Source of the DNA: Letharia columbiana
Taxonomy: Eukaryota > Ascomycota > Lecanoromycetes > Lecanorales > Parmeliaceae
Assembly (NCBI RefSeq): GCF_014066305.1
Contig: NW_023501081.1
Coordinates: 124,001 to 188,000, forward strand
Length of the DNA: 64,000 nucleotides
Direction: 5' to 3'
Shown: positions 1 through 11,470 of the stretch, in pieces
How positions within the stretch are numbered: position 1 is the first letter of the stretch
Layout of the letters: each line of letters opens with the position of its first letter
Notes under the pieces: generated by a model
Told to the model about the DNA's origin: nothing
Seen by the model: only the letters and a program-made list of their open reading frames with translations
The model's database searches: none
Program-made: the position numbers and the translations under genes

Positions 1-226
1 CTTATATTCACTCATTTGCCTTCTTCCCTTAGTCACACTCTCAACGGCAAGGCCAAAGGCCGAGCCACCCAGTGGATACTTTTCAATCCCTAAACCACCA
101 CAATTGCAAGACGTACGGGACCCTCGCAACCATGGACGGGATACACGAGCGCTCTTCTCAAGAGCCAGAGCAAGCCTATTCGAGAAGCGCACACCTCCTA
201 GTTTCACCACTCCATTCAATATTAAG

Positions 227-619
227 ATGAGACTGATGACCTTCACAACCGTTGGTCTTATAACGCCAGTCGCCAGCGCCGCCAGAGCCCTCGAGGACTT
301 TTACAGCTCCATCGCTATCAAAGCTGCCGGAGCTTGGCAAGCAGAACCTCGAACGGACAATTTCGCCATCCAAGAAGGAAATTTTTACTTGGGGTTCTCC
401 TCCATTGGCGACTCAATCCCCTGGAGTTTCGTCCACAGCTTCGCGGAGAGGCTGTGGGAGTGCGCTTGCTTGGGAATGGCAGATTTGTTCGATGTGATTT
501 ACATGGATGATTCCAGACAGATTGCAGTGGTCATTTCATTGAGACTCGTAGACGGCGGTTCATCAAGTTCCAGCACAGATTTCAGAGAGGGTAGCGTGCC
601 GAGCGTGACATCGCCGTAA
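227..619 (+). CDS. small secreted-type protein, unknown function
   Basis: The open frame begins at 104, but the ATG at 227 is a better start. It gives a 130-residue protein that opens with a short hydrophobic stretch (MRLMTFTTVGLITPVASA) resembling a signal peptide with an Ala-X-Ala-type end. The rest is mixed, with only two cysteines (ECAC) and a Ser-rich tail near the C-terminus. I recognise no family. Neighbours give no clue. The signal peptide is inferred by eye; the frame could also be chance. Confidence 0.4.
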   Translation: MRLMTFTTVGLITPVASAARALEDFYSSIAIKAAGAWQAEPRTDNFAIQEGNFYLGFSSIGDSIPWSFVHSFAERLWECACLGMADLFDVIYMDDSRQIAVVISLRLVDGGSSSSSTDFREGSVPSVTSP

Positions 620-2698
620 GACTATGTTTGACTTGGGGCGCGGAGGTGTGACGGATGTCTTTCAGTGTGGCAGCTGTTTAGGCTAAAAAAGTGTATGAGA
701 ATCGAAGCTTTGCTTGAGGGTATCTCGGCGTTGCCTCCGCGATGACTGCGAAAGTTCTGTAATGAGGCGGGTTCTATTCTTCGTTCGCATTCATAGGAAC
801 TCTAATGATTGGACCTCAAGGTCTTGGGCTTTATCGTAGACGTTCGTGATGTGTAGTGAGAAAAATGACATCGATCTGCCAGCCAAGCCAAGCCTATCAG
901 CTTATCGCAGTTCTCCGTTCCTGCATGCAGCGCTTTGACCACCTGCATGCCACAACGAAGCGGGAAAATTAGCCTGCCGAGGGTTTGAGCGGCCGTTTGT
1001 GATAATCTTCTTGCCTTCATCGGCCACCACTGAAACCGGGACCAAAAGTAGAACACGTAACTCTTAGCCGGTGAGTGGTGGGGCACGGCAAAAGAGCTGC
1101 ATGGCCTGCATGTTTCAGTGGTCAGGGTCACGCCTCGCATGCTGCTAGCGCTGCAGGACCCGTGCCAGTGATTCTGCGATCTCCTCTTGTGAGACCTTGT
1201 AGATATGCCCAACAATCATCCACTGTCCCGCAAGACGCCAGCAAATGTTCCAGGACCACCTCTTACTCTTCATCATGACGCCCACACATTTGGTCCTATG
1301 GGTTCACATGTACTCCACAGTCTCCGTATCCCACCAGCCCTCTGTCAGTTTCATGAACGAGCTCGGATTGCATGTGAAAAGCAGTGTATAATCCGAAGGG
1401 AGGGTTGGATCTGAAAGTTCCGCGTCACCCCACGCGGTAACGATATCGGGATAGATGGTGGTGTCGAACTGATTGGTCAGCTGGAAAGTCCCCGATTTAC
1501 TTCATTAATGGTCAGCGTCACTATTGGGGTCGAGTGATAAACGGAGGGCAACACTGACGGTGCGTTCAAAACCAAAGATCAGAATTGCGTGGGAGTAGTG
1601 GAGAAAGCACGAACGGATCAGAGCAGTCACTGCTTCGGTGTCCTCGCCACCTTCAGATAGAATCCCAGGGAATAGAATTGGAAGCAGGCCAAACCAACTT
1701 ACCGTTCGACCATTTTGGCGGGACAAAGAGCGACGAGAACACCCGGCTGTTGGAATTATCGGAGTTAGCATTGGATCTGGATCGTGAGCCTAGAGACAGG
1801 AGACCACGTGCTCACTGTGAGACAAGACTTAGAGCATGCCTAACAGCATAGATGGCGTCTCCCAATGCCACGCTGATATCTTCCTCATATGGATCACAGG
1901 CGGGACTTAAGACGAACGCATAAAAGCAGCGTATCAGAGTCGTCATGGCCGCAACAATGATTGTCCATTGCCCTGGATACTTCATCATGGTAGTATAAAT
2001 GTTGAGATATATGATTAAGACCTAGCTCAGAGGAAGATCAAGATTCAAGACCCACGAAGCCTTTTTTGTTGTTCTCTGACGTAGCTCTGGGTGTACCCGG
2101 TTGGCTTTTCCCACGCCAACAAATTCTCCAATTATCTCCTATACATGGAACATGGTGGAACTCTGAAACCTACTTTGAGGCTCCGCTTCACTGCCAAATG
2201 GTAAAGCAGAAGCAGCCGGTAGATAAACCAGAATAGGCGGTGTCGAATAGAATCGGTTCTTTTCACGTGCTAAGGGTACTGAAGAATATTGTCCAACGGC
2301 TATTGCTGTGATCATGGATTCCATTGGTGCACCAAATCTGTCTGTCCCTCTATCCTTCCCTAGTAGTGTACGTCTTTGGATGTAATATATTCCAGCCCCA
2401 CAGAGCCATGTCATGCTCCAATTAATACCTTCCTGCTTGAGTGCAAGGACCTTTGCTCTCATTTGACCATAAGGTCAAGTATCTTAACGTCCAACACTGC
2501 TGTCTTTAGAGGGCATGACAGTAGGGGCATGCGTTCAATCTTGCTTCAATTCATCTGTGGTCTTGGGCCCGACGGAGGAGGAATAGGTGTCGAGATTATG
2601 GAAGCCCCGACACCGAAACCGCCCAAAGGGTCGTCGGAAGGTGAACCGGACCAGGATCAACACCCGAGTAACACAGCCTCAACCCCATCAAATCCGAA
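620..2698. other. no confident gene; possible minus-strand gene remnant
   Basis: No convincing intact gene is seen. On the minus strand, about 1990-1815 reads openly from an ATG (MMKYPGQWTIIVAAMTT...) into a GTGAGC donor-like site. A second open stretch near 1780-1690 (NSNSRVFSSLFVPPKW) precedes a GTAAGT site. These could be exons of a decayed membrane protein, but I cannot join them into a full protein. Confidence 0.2.
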
Positions 2699-3944
2699 TT
2701 GCCTTTCCGAATCTACAACCACTCACTCTCCATCGCGGACCTCCACTCTCTCATCGTCTCCGCAACAATGTCCGGCGCTTGTTGCACAAGTTCAACCGTC
2801 ATCAAGATACCATCAATCGGAGCCAGCACAGTCTGCAACATGGTTCTCAATACTCTCGTTGACGAAATGAAGGCAATTGGGACCAGCTTCCCTACCCCAC
2901 CACCCTCCGCAAGCCAGTTATCATTTCCCAAAAACCCACCACAATGGCAAACGCGTCTAGAGACAGCTTTTTCTCATCCGTCGCTACCCAGATATTCTCA
3001 TATATCGACAACGTGCATCTTGCGGCTTCGTCCATGACTAGTCGGCCTAAACCGTCCGCTCCAATGAACTCGACGTGTGTCTTGACGAGGTAAGCTGCCG
3101 CCATTAGTGAAACGAGTACCATATAACCAAAGACCTCCACAGCTACAGCACCGAAATACTGCACCTGCGGCACACTGATAGCGGGTTTTTCAACGACCAT
3201 ACTCGCCCCAGGCACCACAAGCTACTGGTGTCCAACATTCGCAGCACCAATCACCCCCATTACCCCGGTCGTCGCCTCGCCAGCACATTCAACACCAACC
3301 AGCTCCTTATCAGCAACATCCACGCCATCCCCACCCTCCTGTACCCAAGTTTCTTCTCCGCCACCGACCCCAACTCCTTCGTCTGCTAATGTTCCGACAA
3401 AACCTGGAACCACCGCAAAGCTCAGAAATCCTACTCGGACTGCCCCAACCAGGTAGCCTCCACAACCCTCACCACCCTTCCCCCAAAAGCAACAGCACCC
3501 ACAACCGACATAAAATGCACCCTCATCATCTTCACCCCGGGCTCCCCAACCTGGGGCCCACCATTCTGCGAATGCTCCCACAACCTGCTCTTCCTCGGCT
3601 CCTGCCCGGCGTCGCTGTCTGCAACCGCGACGGCAACCCTCACCCTCTCCGAGCCCGTCACCGTCGGAACCGCGACCCTTCCGACCTTCACCGCCGATCT
3701 CACCGCACCCATATACACCGAAGCGCCGAGTCTGAGCATCAAGTGCGTTGCGCCACCCGCGCCTCCAGTCCCGTCTCCCACAACGAGTGCATGCGTGCCT
3801 CAACGTATCCAGCTCCCCGGCGAGCTGTTGCCACAGATTGAGCATGGACCTCCACAATGCTACTGCAATCTAGCTTGTGGGGGAGATATACGCCCGGCTT
3901 CGAACAGTGATGGGATGTGCCCGAATCAAGTAGCTGTAACCTAG
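2699..3944 (+). CDS. candidate Cys/Pro/Thr-rich secreted protein, exons unresolved
   Basis: Several plus-strand frames in turn have protein-like composition. 2699-2930 reads with ACCTSSTVIKIPSIGAS-like text. 2944-3089 (MANASRDSFFSS...) ends at a GTAAGC donor, with an acceptor CCTCCACAG before 3143. 3147-3436 contains YCTCGT...SYWCP and then a Pro/Thr/Ser-rich tail. 3424-3944 contains SDCPNQVA, FCECS, QCYCNLACGG and MCPNQVAVT and then stops. Paired Cys motifs and TPTPSS-type linkers are common in fungal extracellular modular proteins. The frames do not join cleanly by obvious introns, so this is either a multi-exon gene with non-standard splice sites or a decaying copy. A minus-strand frame at 2892-3218 is also open. 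Confidence 0.35.
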
Positions 3945-4481
3945 ACTGTTGCCGGTATCGCTTGAGCGATAGATTACATTGACTACAGATTGACTTCAGC
4001 TGAAGCGCCCTGTCCTCTACCACCGCCTTTTTCTTCTCAAAGACGACAAAAGAAAAGGCTTTGAACTTTAAATTTCATTTGGCTATTATCTCGAGCGCGT
4101 TACATGTTCGCTCTTCATGTTCAGATTCTGTTAATCTTGAAATCTGCAACTATTCCGTGCTCTGAGAGAACAGGGAAGTATGAAAGTTCAACGATCAGGA
4201 AGACAGTGATGAGGACGTCGGCTGTTGCTGTCCCAGCGGATACAAACAGAGCCCGGGCCCGAGTACGCTTTTGAATCAAGCTTGATGACCCGCGTCTCTG
4301 TAGCTCCTGCTTCTCTTACTTATTGATGTCCCGGAACATCTGTTAGTTGCATGTCACGGGTAGCTATCTGACGTGGGAATTCAAACCAATCAAGTCTGCC
4401 TGTCTCACCCTCCCGTAGCAGTCTCGATTGCACCAATTTTCCTCCAACTTGAGACTGTTAATTCTTTACATATCTCTAAGA

Positions 4482-4814
4482 ATGAATCAGATCAATATCG
4501 CCGTTGTATTAGCTCTCCCCCTCCTTGCGGTAATATCGATCAGCCGTGTTCCTATCCTGCTGCGTCCACAAAGAAAGTTCATTACCTACGCAACCATAGG
4601 GGCCACCGCAAAGGACTGCGGAGCCGTGATGAATAATTGTGAGGCGGCTCGACGCTTCGAAGAGCCTGCAATGCTTACACGGAGCCTTACAGTGTTCAAC
4701 ACCTCCTGGTTCGACCTTGTTCTTTTGAGCACGACCGGCACAGATGATATAGTCGGGGTGAGCCGAATGCAGTTCAGAGGAAGATGTGCGCTAGTGCTGA
4801 GTTGGTTGCCTTGA
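4482..4814 (+). CDS. short hydrophobic-start ORF, doubtful
   Basis: The frame opens at 4428; the ATG at 4482 gives a 110-residue product starting MNQINIAVVLALPLLAVIS, which could be a signal peptide or membrane anchor. No family is recognised. The rest of 3945-5746 shows no gene apart from the inverted repeat at 5341-5444. Low confidence: length and one hydrophobic run only. Confidence 0.2.
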   Translation: MNQINIAVVLALPLLAVISISRVPILLRPQRKFITYATIGATAKDCGAVMNNCEAARRFEEPAMLTRSLTVFNTSWFDLVLLSTTGTDDIVGVSRMQFRGRCALVLSWLP

Positions 4815-5340
4815 TCATGAAGAGTACCGTGAGGTTTTAAGTCCTGTAATCCGATCTCGATTTCACTGATGCATTTATGAATATTTCTCGATTCGCCACG
4901 ATGGGACTGGGGGTTAGTGGGTCACATGATATGCCCCTGTTTCAGGGCAATGGGTCGGAGACAGGTGTCCAGTACGAGCTAGGTAGCCACCTGTTTTGCA
5001 CCTGTCAATTGCTCTTCATTCGATATCGTCTCTTTCAGAGCCATTACATATGTTTTGTCCCAACCGCCCACACCTGTACATAGCTAGCTATTCTTTCACT
5101 CCAGGTCTATGCCATAGATATGGGAGTTTTCTTGCGCTGGGGTATGAGAAATATGCCTGTTCGGGCCTCTATTTAGGCCTATTCAGGCTTACTATCCCCG
5201 GCGTGAAACGGCCCAACCACTATCTACACTCTATGTGGGCCCCTATGTGTGCATGTGATGCGTGTTTTTCATGAATGGGACAACTAACGAAGGAATAGAA
5301 GCGATGTTATGTAAAGTGAGACAACTGGTAGCCTAATGTG

Positions 5341-5444
5341 TCACCTCGTGAGGTAGTAATTCACACTTGCCCCCGGACTGCCCCGATAATGCACCCAGAG
5401 GGTATGTTTCAGGAAGGGGTATGAATTACTACCTCACGAGGTGA
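5341..5444. repeat. perfect 23-bp inverted repeat, 58-bp spacer
   Basis: Arm 5341-5363 starts TCACCTCGTGAGGTAG and arm 5422-5444 is its exact reverse complement over 23 bp. The ends stop sharply on both sides and I see no target-site duplication. It may be a tiny MITE remnant or a transcribed hairpin; it lies about 390 bp upstream of the F-box gene start. Confidence 0.85.
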
Positions 5445-5830
5445 TATCCGAGTTTTTAACGACCCTTGTAGGCTGAATTCATGATATATCTTGATACTTC
5501 TAGACAAAATGCAAGTTCCTAAGACTTCTGGGGTGTATAGTCTCGTGAAAACGACATCTCGAGAGTTAAAGAGTGTCTCATAGAGTGATTGGCTGTAATA
5601 CGGAGATGTCAACAAAGCTGACTAAGCCAGCCGGGTAAAAGTCAGGTGTTAAACGCGATCCGCTAGCCGTACTGAGTGTTATTGAATTGATCTACTGTCC
5701 CACGTTCAAACTTTCATCGGTCTGAGTCAACCTTCGTTAAAACACCATGGAGTTCCAGGCATCAGGACATTTGGGCCCGTTCAATGAACCAGTCGGACAC
5801 ACTACCAGCCTCCTTTCACACACACGTACT

Positions 5831-7222
5831 ATGAACGACCTTCCAATAGAGGTCAAGTGTATGATCGCGTTCAACCTCCGCAATTGCGACGCAAACCCTC
5901 ATGGACCTCGCGACATCAAGCAGCTGCGTCTCATCAACAAAGCCTTTTCTGATGCAGGAGCCGAGCATCTCCTGCCAGAGATCCACCTCACGTTCCAGAG
6001 TCAAAGCTTCAAGCGACTGCGGACCATTTCCGAACACCCTATCTACAGCCAACACGTCAAGAGTCTCCAATATGATCCCAATACCTTTGGGGAGTACCAT
6101 GAGAGCTACGAGGGATGCTACGAGGGATGGGTGAAAGGTACTGACGAGATGTCTTTCATAGGGGATTGCAGGCCATTTGGTGAAGTAGGGAAAGAAGATG
6201 AAGGCGACTGTCCACAGCTCGTCGGCGGCAGTGAGCTGGAGGGAATCAAAGCGGAAACGTTAGAGAGGTACAAATCCTACCAGGCAGTCTGTTCGGATCA
6301 AATGTCGATTCGTTCGCAGGAAGATAGGTACAACTTCGGCCTGGTGGTGCAAGCTGTGGCTCGGCTGCCGAAGCTGGCAGAAGTCACGTTGAACTTCGAA
6401 CACGGAGCAGGCACGCGATCAAATGCCTTCAAGCGCGCGTATGCAGAGACTCTTTATATACCAAGAGGAGATGACGGCCACAGATGTCCTTATGGCTTGA
6501 TGCAGCTTTGCTCAGTACTTGTCGGTGTCGCCTCCGCAGGAACCAAGCTCAAGTCCCTCGATTGTGGCAAGATAAGCTGGGAGTTCTTGGAACTACTAGA
6601 GGGGATATACATGAGGAGAATAGAACCCGCATTCAAGCACCTCGACTCCTTCCGCATCACACTCCACACGGGTCAGGGGTATCTCGATTACCGCGCTTTC
6701 CTATTTCAAGTTTATGACTGCTACCAAGTCTCACGAAAGCATCAGATGTGTGAGCTGCTCTCGGCTGCGAAGGATCTCAAGACCTTGAGTTTCTGTACGG
6801 AAGAAACCGACAGTATAGACCTTGACTTCATAGTTGGGACCACTACCTGGGCATCTCTGAGGATAGTTGAACTTGACACAATCACTACTGGCGAGGATCA
6901 ATTGATCGAGTTCTTGAAGAGACATGGAGGGACACTGAAGGAGCTTGGACTGAACAACATTAAGCTCGCACCTGGCGACTGGACTTTGGCGCTGCCTCGG
7001 ATACGGGACGCTGCGAAACTCGATGAGTTCCGCGCCGTTGGCTCTTGGTGGGCTGGCTCTTTCTTTTCAGCCCTTATTTATCAATGCTGGGCTGTCGACA
7101 CGTCCTGGGATTCAGCGAGATCCAATGAAACGACATTGTCGCAAGCTCACAAACTGGGCATAGCCGTCAACAGATATGTACTCAAAGGAGGGGATTGCCC
7201 ACTGCCGGACACTACCACCTAG
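5831..7222 (+). CDS. F-box-like protein
   Basis: An intronless frame is open from 5747; I prefer the ATG at 5831 (463 residues), because it sits directly before the F-box core (NDLPIEVKCMIAFNL, then LRLINKAFSDAGAEHLLPEIHLTF). This is the common fungal N-terminal F-box layout, in which the motif binds Skp1 and the long C-terminal part recognises a substrate for SCF ubiquitination. The body has leucine-spaced stretches (LKSLDCGKISW, LKTLSFC, LKELGLNNIKL) that may form irregular leucine-rich repeats. Substrate unknown. Such genes form large fast-evolving families in ascomycetes. Confidence 0.72.
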   Translation: MNDLPIEVKCMIAFNLRNCDANPHGPRDIKQLRLINKAFSDAGAEHLLPEIHLTFQSQSFKRLRTISEHPIYSQHVKSLQYDPNTFGEYHESYEGCYEGWVKGTDEMSFIGDCRPFGEVGKEDEGDCPQLVGGSELEGIKAETLERYKSYQAVCSDQMSIRSQEDRYNFGLVVQAVARLPKLAEVTLNFEHGAGTRSNAFKRAYAETLYIPRGDDGHRCPYGLMQLCSVLVGVASAGTKLKSLDCGKISWEFLELLEGIYMRRIEPAFKHLDSFRITLHTGQGYLDYRAFLFQVYDCYQVSRKHQMCELLSAAKDLKTLSFCTEETDSIDLDFIVGTTTWASLRIVELDTITTGEDQLIEFLKRHGGTLKELGLNNIKLAPGDWTLALPRIRDAAKLDEFRAVGSWWAGSFFSALIYQCWAVDTSWDSARSNETTLSQAHKLGIAVNRYVLKGGDCPLPDTTT

Positions 7223-8509
7223 CCATGACGTAACTTACCGTCGGGCGCGCTTCTCGGCCGGTCTTGTGATTGCGGTGCACAGAGAGCAATGCGAAAGGGA
7301 TCGTTGGCGGGGAAGGCATCTGTGAACATCGGAGGCGCTTGAAATGCGACCACGTAAAGACCACACAGACAAGGACACATAAGATGCAGATGCACCGCCA
7401 CTAAAGATATCTGGTCCTCCCTTTCGAATCTCAGCATCTACCATTGAGAAGCATTGCAACTTTGAAGCTGCGAGCGGCAGCTACACATAATGACCGAATG
7501 CTCTTTTTTTCTTGCTGAGGATAGCTCAATAGAAAGGGAGAAGACCAACCACCTGGGCCACAATGTGACCATACCAACCCCCCTGCCACCGCCACCCCGC
7601 CCACCGAGACACTTTTAAGCACCCGCACAACGATCCCCTCTTTCCCTCGCCACATGATACTCCTTTCCTGACTAACCTCAAGCTCCCAGTAGAACCAAAA
7701 GCTCTACCAATTCCTGACTTCGTCGATCCCTATGTACGCGTGCGGTCCCTCCAGCCCATCCTGTTCCCCATTGCCGCTCGACTAGCCCGCCTGGAGTTCC
7801 AAGCCGCCTTGCGCAACCACTCTCTTGCCGTCAGCGAACCGGTTCCTCACTGATCTAGCCATACCTTTCATGCTGAATGTCATAAGACTCACATCATCCA
7901 CCCTGACCTTATCATCCTAATCGTCATGCCGTGTCTGATCGATTCACTTCAGGAGTGGAGAATGCGCATGCGCAGCATCCTTTGCTCGGAAAAAGGTGCA
8001 GAATGCGTCTAACATTAAAAGTCGCGACGTCGAAAGTGTTATTCTGACTCTTGAAATCTTGTTAGCAACTGGAATTCTCATAGGACCTATTCCGCGTACG
8101 TTGCGGTAATGGTAACAAAAAACCAATGATTTGGGCAGCAGTCGCATCGCAGTCCCCTGATTTATCATGTTTATTCAAACCTTGATCATTGTTACGTTCC
8201 TTCTAGCTCCCAATAAAGGATCGAGGAGTCCATAACAGCCATGTTTACAATCTTTCCCACTAATCGTATTGATTGCCAGGTCCTAATCTTCACAGACAAC
8301 ATCGGCATTGTTCTTTTCTTCGCGCCGAGTTCCCTTGTATACTGCGGGAACCTGGTTCTCCACGCGTGGTTCAATTGTAACGAGCGTCTCGGGGCTCAAA
8401 GGTCGCGACCTTGACGATGCAACTGATGATCGCCTTTGGTCTTTGAAAACGCCACATTTTTACAGCTTGTTATCGAGCTCAGGGTTCGAGGATGAGCGCA
8501 GGCTTCAGG
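7223..8509. other. intergenic, no gene recognised
   Basis: Only short overlapping frames without recognisable domains are present. Pyrimidine-rich tracts occur around 7540-7640. Nothing in this stretch is supported as a gene. Confidence 0.4.
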
Positions 8510-8759
8510 ATGAAAGTAATATATGGGGTTATTGCCTTGACAATGCTGGCGATTCTTGGCTTGTATCGCTGGATCATGCGAAATCTATTAATCTCGGGCT
8601 CTTCCCAAGTAAGAAGTGCAGGGTCATGAGTTTGAGACTCGTAATGGCATCAACTATGGGCTCTCGATTGAAAACCTGACCCTTCATGGGGGCAGCATTA
8701 CTGTTACGGGTGGTTGTCGGTCAGGACTGGGGCCGAATCCTATGCATTTGATTGAGTGA
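8510..8759 (+). other. possible gene fragment with membrane-type start
   Basis: An ATG at 8510 opens MKVIYGVIALTMLAILGLYR, a likely signal anchor. Shortly downstream, in another frame, 8605-8759 reads protein-like text (NYGLSIENLTLHGGSITVTGG) to a stop. The only intron between them would be far too short, so this is best read as a broken or mis-sequenced small gene. No family is assigned. Confidence 0.2.
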
Positions 8760-8878
8760 GCCACATCAGTCTCCCATGATCGCGCACTTTATGAACAATC
8801 TCCCAACAAGTACCGCAGCACAGGGTCATGCATCCCCCAGCGATATTGCCGCGTTCCCGTACCACGAATCACACTGAC

Positions 8879-9520
8879 CTACAAAAACCCACACGGAGCA
8901 ACGCAGTCTTCGCACCAGTGGCTCGATCCGGGCGCAACATGCCAGGTTCGCTCGACGTTCAGCCGGAACCCAAGAAGCTTCTTCTGCTCGCCCCAGCTCG
9001 ATACCAACACGACGGCCCAGACAGAAGGGCGGCTGAGCGTGTATTCATACTGTCGATAGGCGCTTTCGCCCAGTTCGTTGTCCGGAATCTGCATCTCAAA
9101 CGTGGTTTCGGCTTCACGGTAGGTGAAAGCGAGCTCCATGATAGTCCCCCTTCTGTTTTCTCGAATTCCGTACTAAGTTGCACTTTCTTTAGCTCTGGTC
9201 AATACTCCGCTGCTGGGTGATAAACACTTACGACTAGGCATTGCGAGAGTTCTGGTTGTCCTGAGAAGGTGCTTACGGTGACTCCGTAGCAGTGGTTGAA
9301 CCTGGCAGCGTATGGCATATCGTCAATGAGGCTGGCTCCTTCGATTATTGTGAGCCTCCCTGTGGAGCTAACGCCTGAAATTCTGCACGGTGAGCCCTCT
9401 AGGCATATGATGTCGCCTTTGAGAACTTCAGATAGGTCTTTGGAGCCGTTGGGGGCTGGGTTGGTGGCGCGGATGTACTCCTCGAGCTGGGCTCCGTCAG
9501 CGTTGACTTCCGTAAGATTT
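8879..9520 (-). CDS. eIF5A/HEX-1-fold protein, paralogue A (5' end unresolved)
   Basis: Exon 9520-9277 (upstream limit uncertain) encodes LEEYIR...LSEVLKGDIICLEGSPCRISGVSS, matching the first beta-barrel of eIF5A and HEX-1 (GD-I-L-GxPCxV). An intron at 9276-9173 (GTAAGC...TTAG, 104 nt) is followed by exon 9172-8879 with YGIRENRRGTIMELAF...FEMQIPDNELGE...VWAVVLVSSWGEQ, matching the second, OB-like domain (eIF5A: LRLPEGELGK...LVTVLSAM). The hypusine loop (TGKHGHAK in eIF5A) is shortened and has no equivalent lysine. The reading frame stays open upstream without an ATG, so a 5' exon or a lost start is likely. It is the most divergent of the four paralogues and lacks the second intron seen in B-D. 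Confidence 0.6.
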
Positions 9521-9609
9521 CTAACGAGAGTACTTTTGTGTACTTTGCCAACAGAGCAGGCGTCAAGCCTGGAAAGGCTGACGTTACGCTGACAGAGGGA
9601 ACTCTCATT

Positions 9610-11470
9610 TTGAAGCTTTCGGCCGACAGCGTGGATCAGAGGGGGAGCAAGGGGACAGAGAGTAGAATAAGCCTTCAGGTTATAACTCGTGTAAAGACGA
9701 AAATGGCAAGGGGACGCTTGCCGGAGGTGATTGGATGCGACGATATTGTACGAAAAAGTATCCTTGTCTTTCCAATTTTAGCTCACCTGCGAGCGTTGCG
9801 AGCATCGGAATCATTTTGCTAAAAGACCCTGCCATTCGACAGATACAGAAATTCACCACACACAGCCGAGGCGTTCAGTACCGGAGTTCCATCCATGTGA
9901 GTCTTTCACACAAGCCCGCGCCTGCGTGTGAAGCTACAGCTATCGGTTCCAGAACTACATTTTGACACCTTTGAGGACTTGGAAGGAACCTGTCGAGAAC
10001 CATTTAGAGACTTTGTAAAGATGGCACAGACCACCCTCCACATCGCCTCTCCACTCTCCATAATCGCAGTCCTCGCATCAGACCCTAACCAGCAAATCGA
10101 GAGTTCTGCCTAATGCCCAGTCAAAACGCGGTAAGCTTCTTCTCGACCCTTCAGCTTCATACCATTTACTTCTGTCACCTGACACCATCAGTCTCCTCAA
10201 ACCCGCGAAATCAAAAACAGTCAGCGACCCACCAGCCGGATTCACCTCAGCGTTGAAATCCCACGCTTGAAGGTCCCCCTCACCATTTGTCTGGAATCCT
10301 CGTGTCGAAAGAATGGTTCCCCGCGACCCCGAGGTTGGCGCTCCTGACCTTCCGGGTTTTCGCCGCTTCTGGATGTAAGACACTGCTTAGCGTGAGTTCA
10401 TGAATGGTTATGTTGAAGGGAGGGAGAGGAAGGACGAAAAACTTGCTACGAAAGATATATCACACTTCTGTACTCCCGTTGAAATCTTTGATCGATGTCT
10501 CATCTATGTGCGAAGAAGCTCTAACCACGGAGGACCTTGTCAGTAGTGCTTGTTTCCTTCACTCGAGTGAAGGGGCAAGAATCCCGAACCCTCTGGTATC
10601 GGGTGATTCATTCGGATATGTGACGTTACCGATAATCGTTGTGTTGAAATCATTCTGCGTCAGTGTAGATAGCCAAGACCTCTAGCGTTAAAGCTGAAAT
10701 GACTGGAGGCGTTGTGCTGGTTTATGAAGCTGTCCTCATTTGTTCTCAATCAATAACAACGCAAGAGGCAGCTCCGATTTTGACGTCTAGTTATTGGAGG
10801 TATAATCACCAATCGCTTTTCCTAGCTCGTTACCATTCCGGGATCTTCGTGCTTTGCCAATGTATCCCCCAAGAAAGGCACATTGGCCACTACCCATCCC
10901 CGAAGCGTGTTATGGGGTATACGTTCAACAAGGGAATAAGACTAGGATGTCAATCAGCTTTATTTGAAGGTGTTGGATTAGTATTAAGACGGATTCGATG
11001 GTCCGAGATCCGTTCCTTGTCTTGCTAAAAGGCCACACATGCTTGCAGAACGCCGGGTCGAAGGACACCGGGGGGTTGAATCAGCAAGTACTGCCCCATA
11101 CTTGCCAATGTCTGATACTGGTTCGATCCAGATGCTTTGCATATCGGCATTTGGACCATGATCTCAATCCTGATTTCTCGGCGGCGTTGCCGACTACGGA
11201 TCTGGAATGGGGGACATTGGGGACGAAGATCTAGTTAAGGGGAGTGAATGGGCGGAGGGCGTGGTTTCTAGTATCTCTCGAGGCTGTGAGTGAACGAGAT
11301 TGGAGGTTTCGAGTGTAGCTAGAGCAGAAAATAGACTCTGAATTGTTGAGCTGTCCTGATTCAACCCCACAGATTCAAAGACGTCCCACGAGTTAAATCC
11401 AAAACCAACAAAGCCACACGGCTGCTTCCGCCGGCCAGCGACGCTTGGTCAGGGAGAGGACCTGCCCCAG
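9610..11470. other. intergenic; protein-like fragments only
   Basis: Minus-strand frames at 10383-10078 and about 10680-10320 read protein-like stretches (NTTIIGNVTYPNESP, FNITIHELTLSSVLHPEAAK, GNHSFDTRIPDKW) interrupted by stops and frame changes. These may be remnants of an unidentified gene between paralogues A and B. Plus-strand frames are no better. I do not call a gene. Confidence 0.3.

Noticed and set aside
3222..3857. 211-residue minus-strand Gly-rich frame
   Set aside because: Gly/Glu/Val-rich complement of the Pro/Thr-rich plus-strand text; no domain, and the plus strand has the structured Cys motifs.
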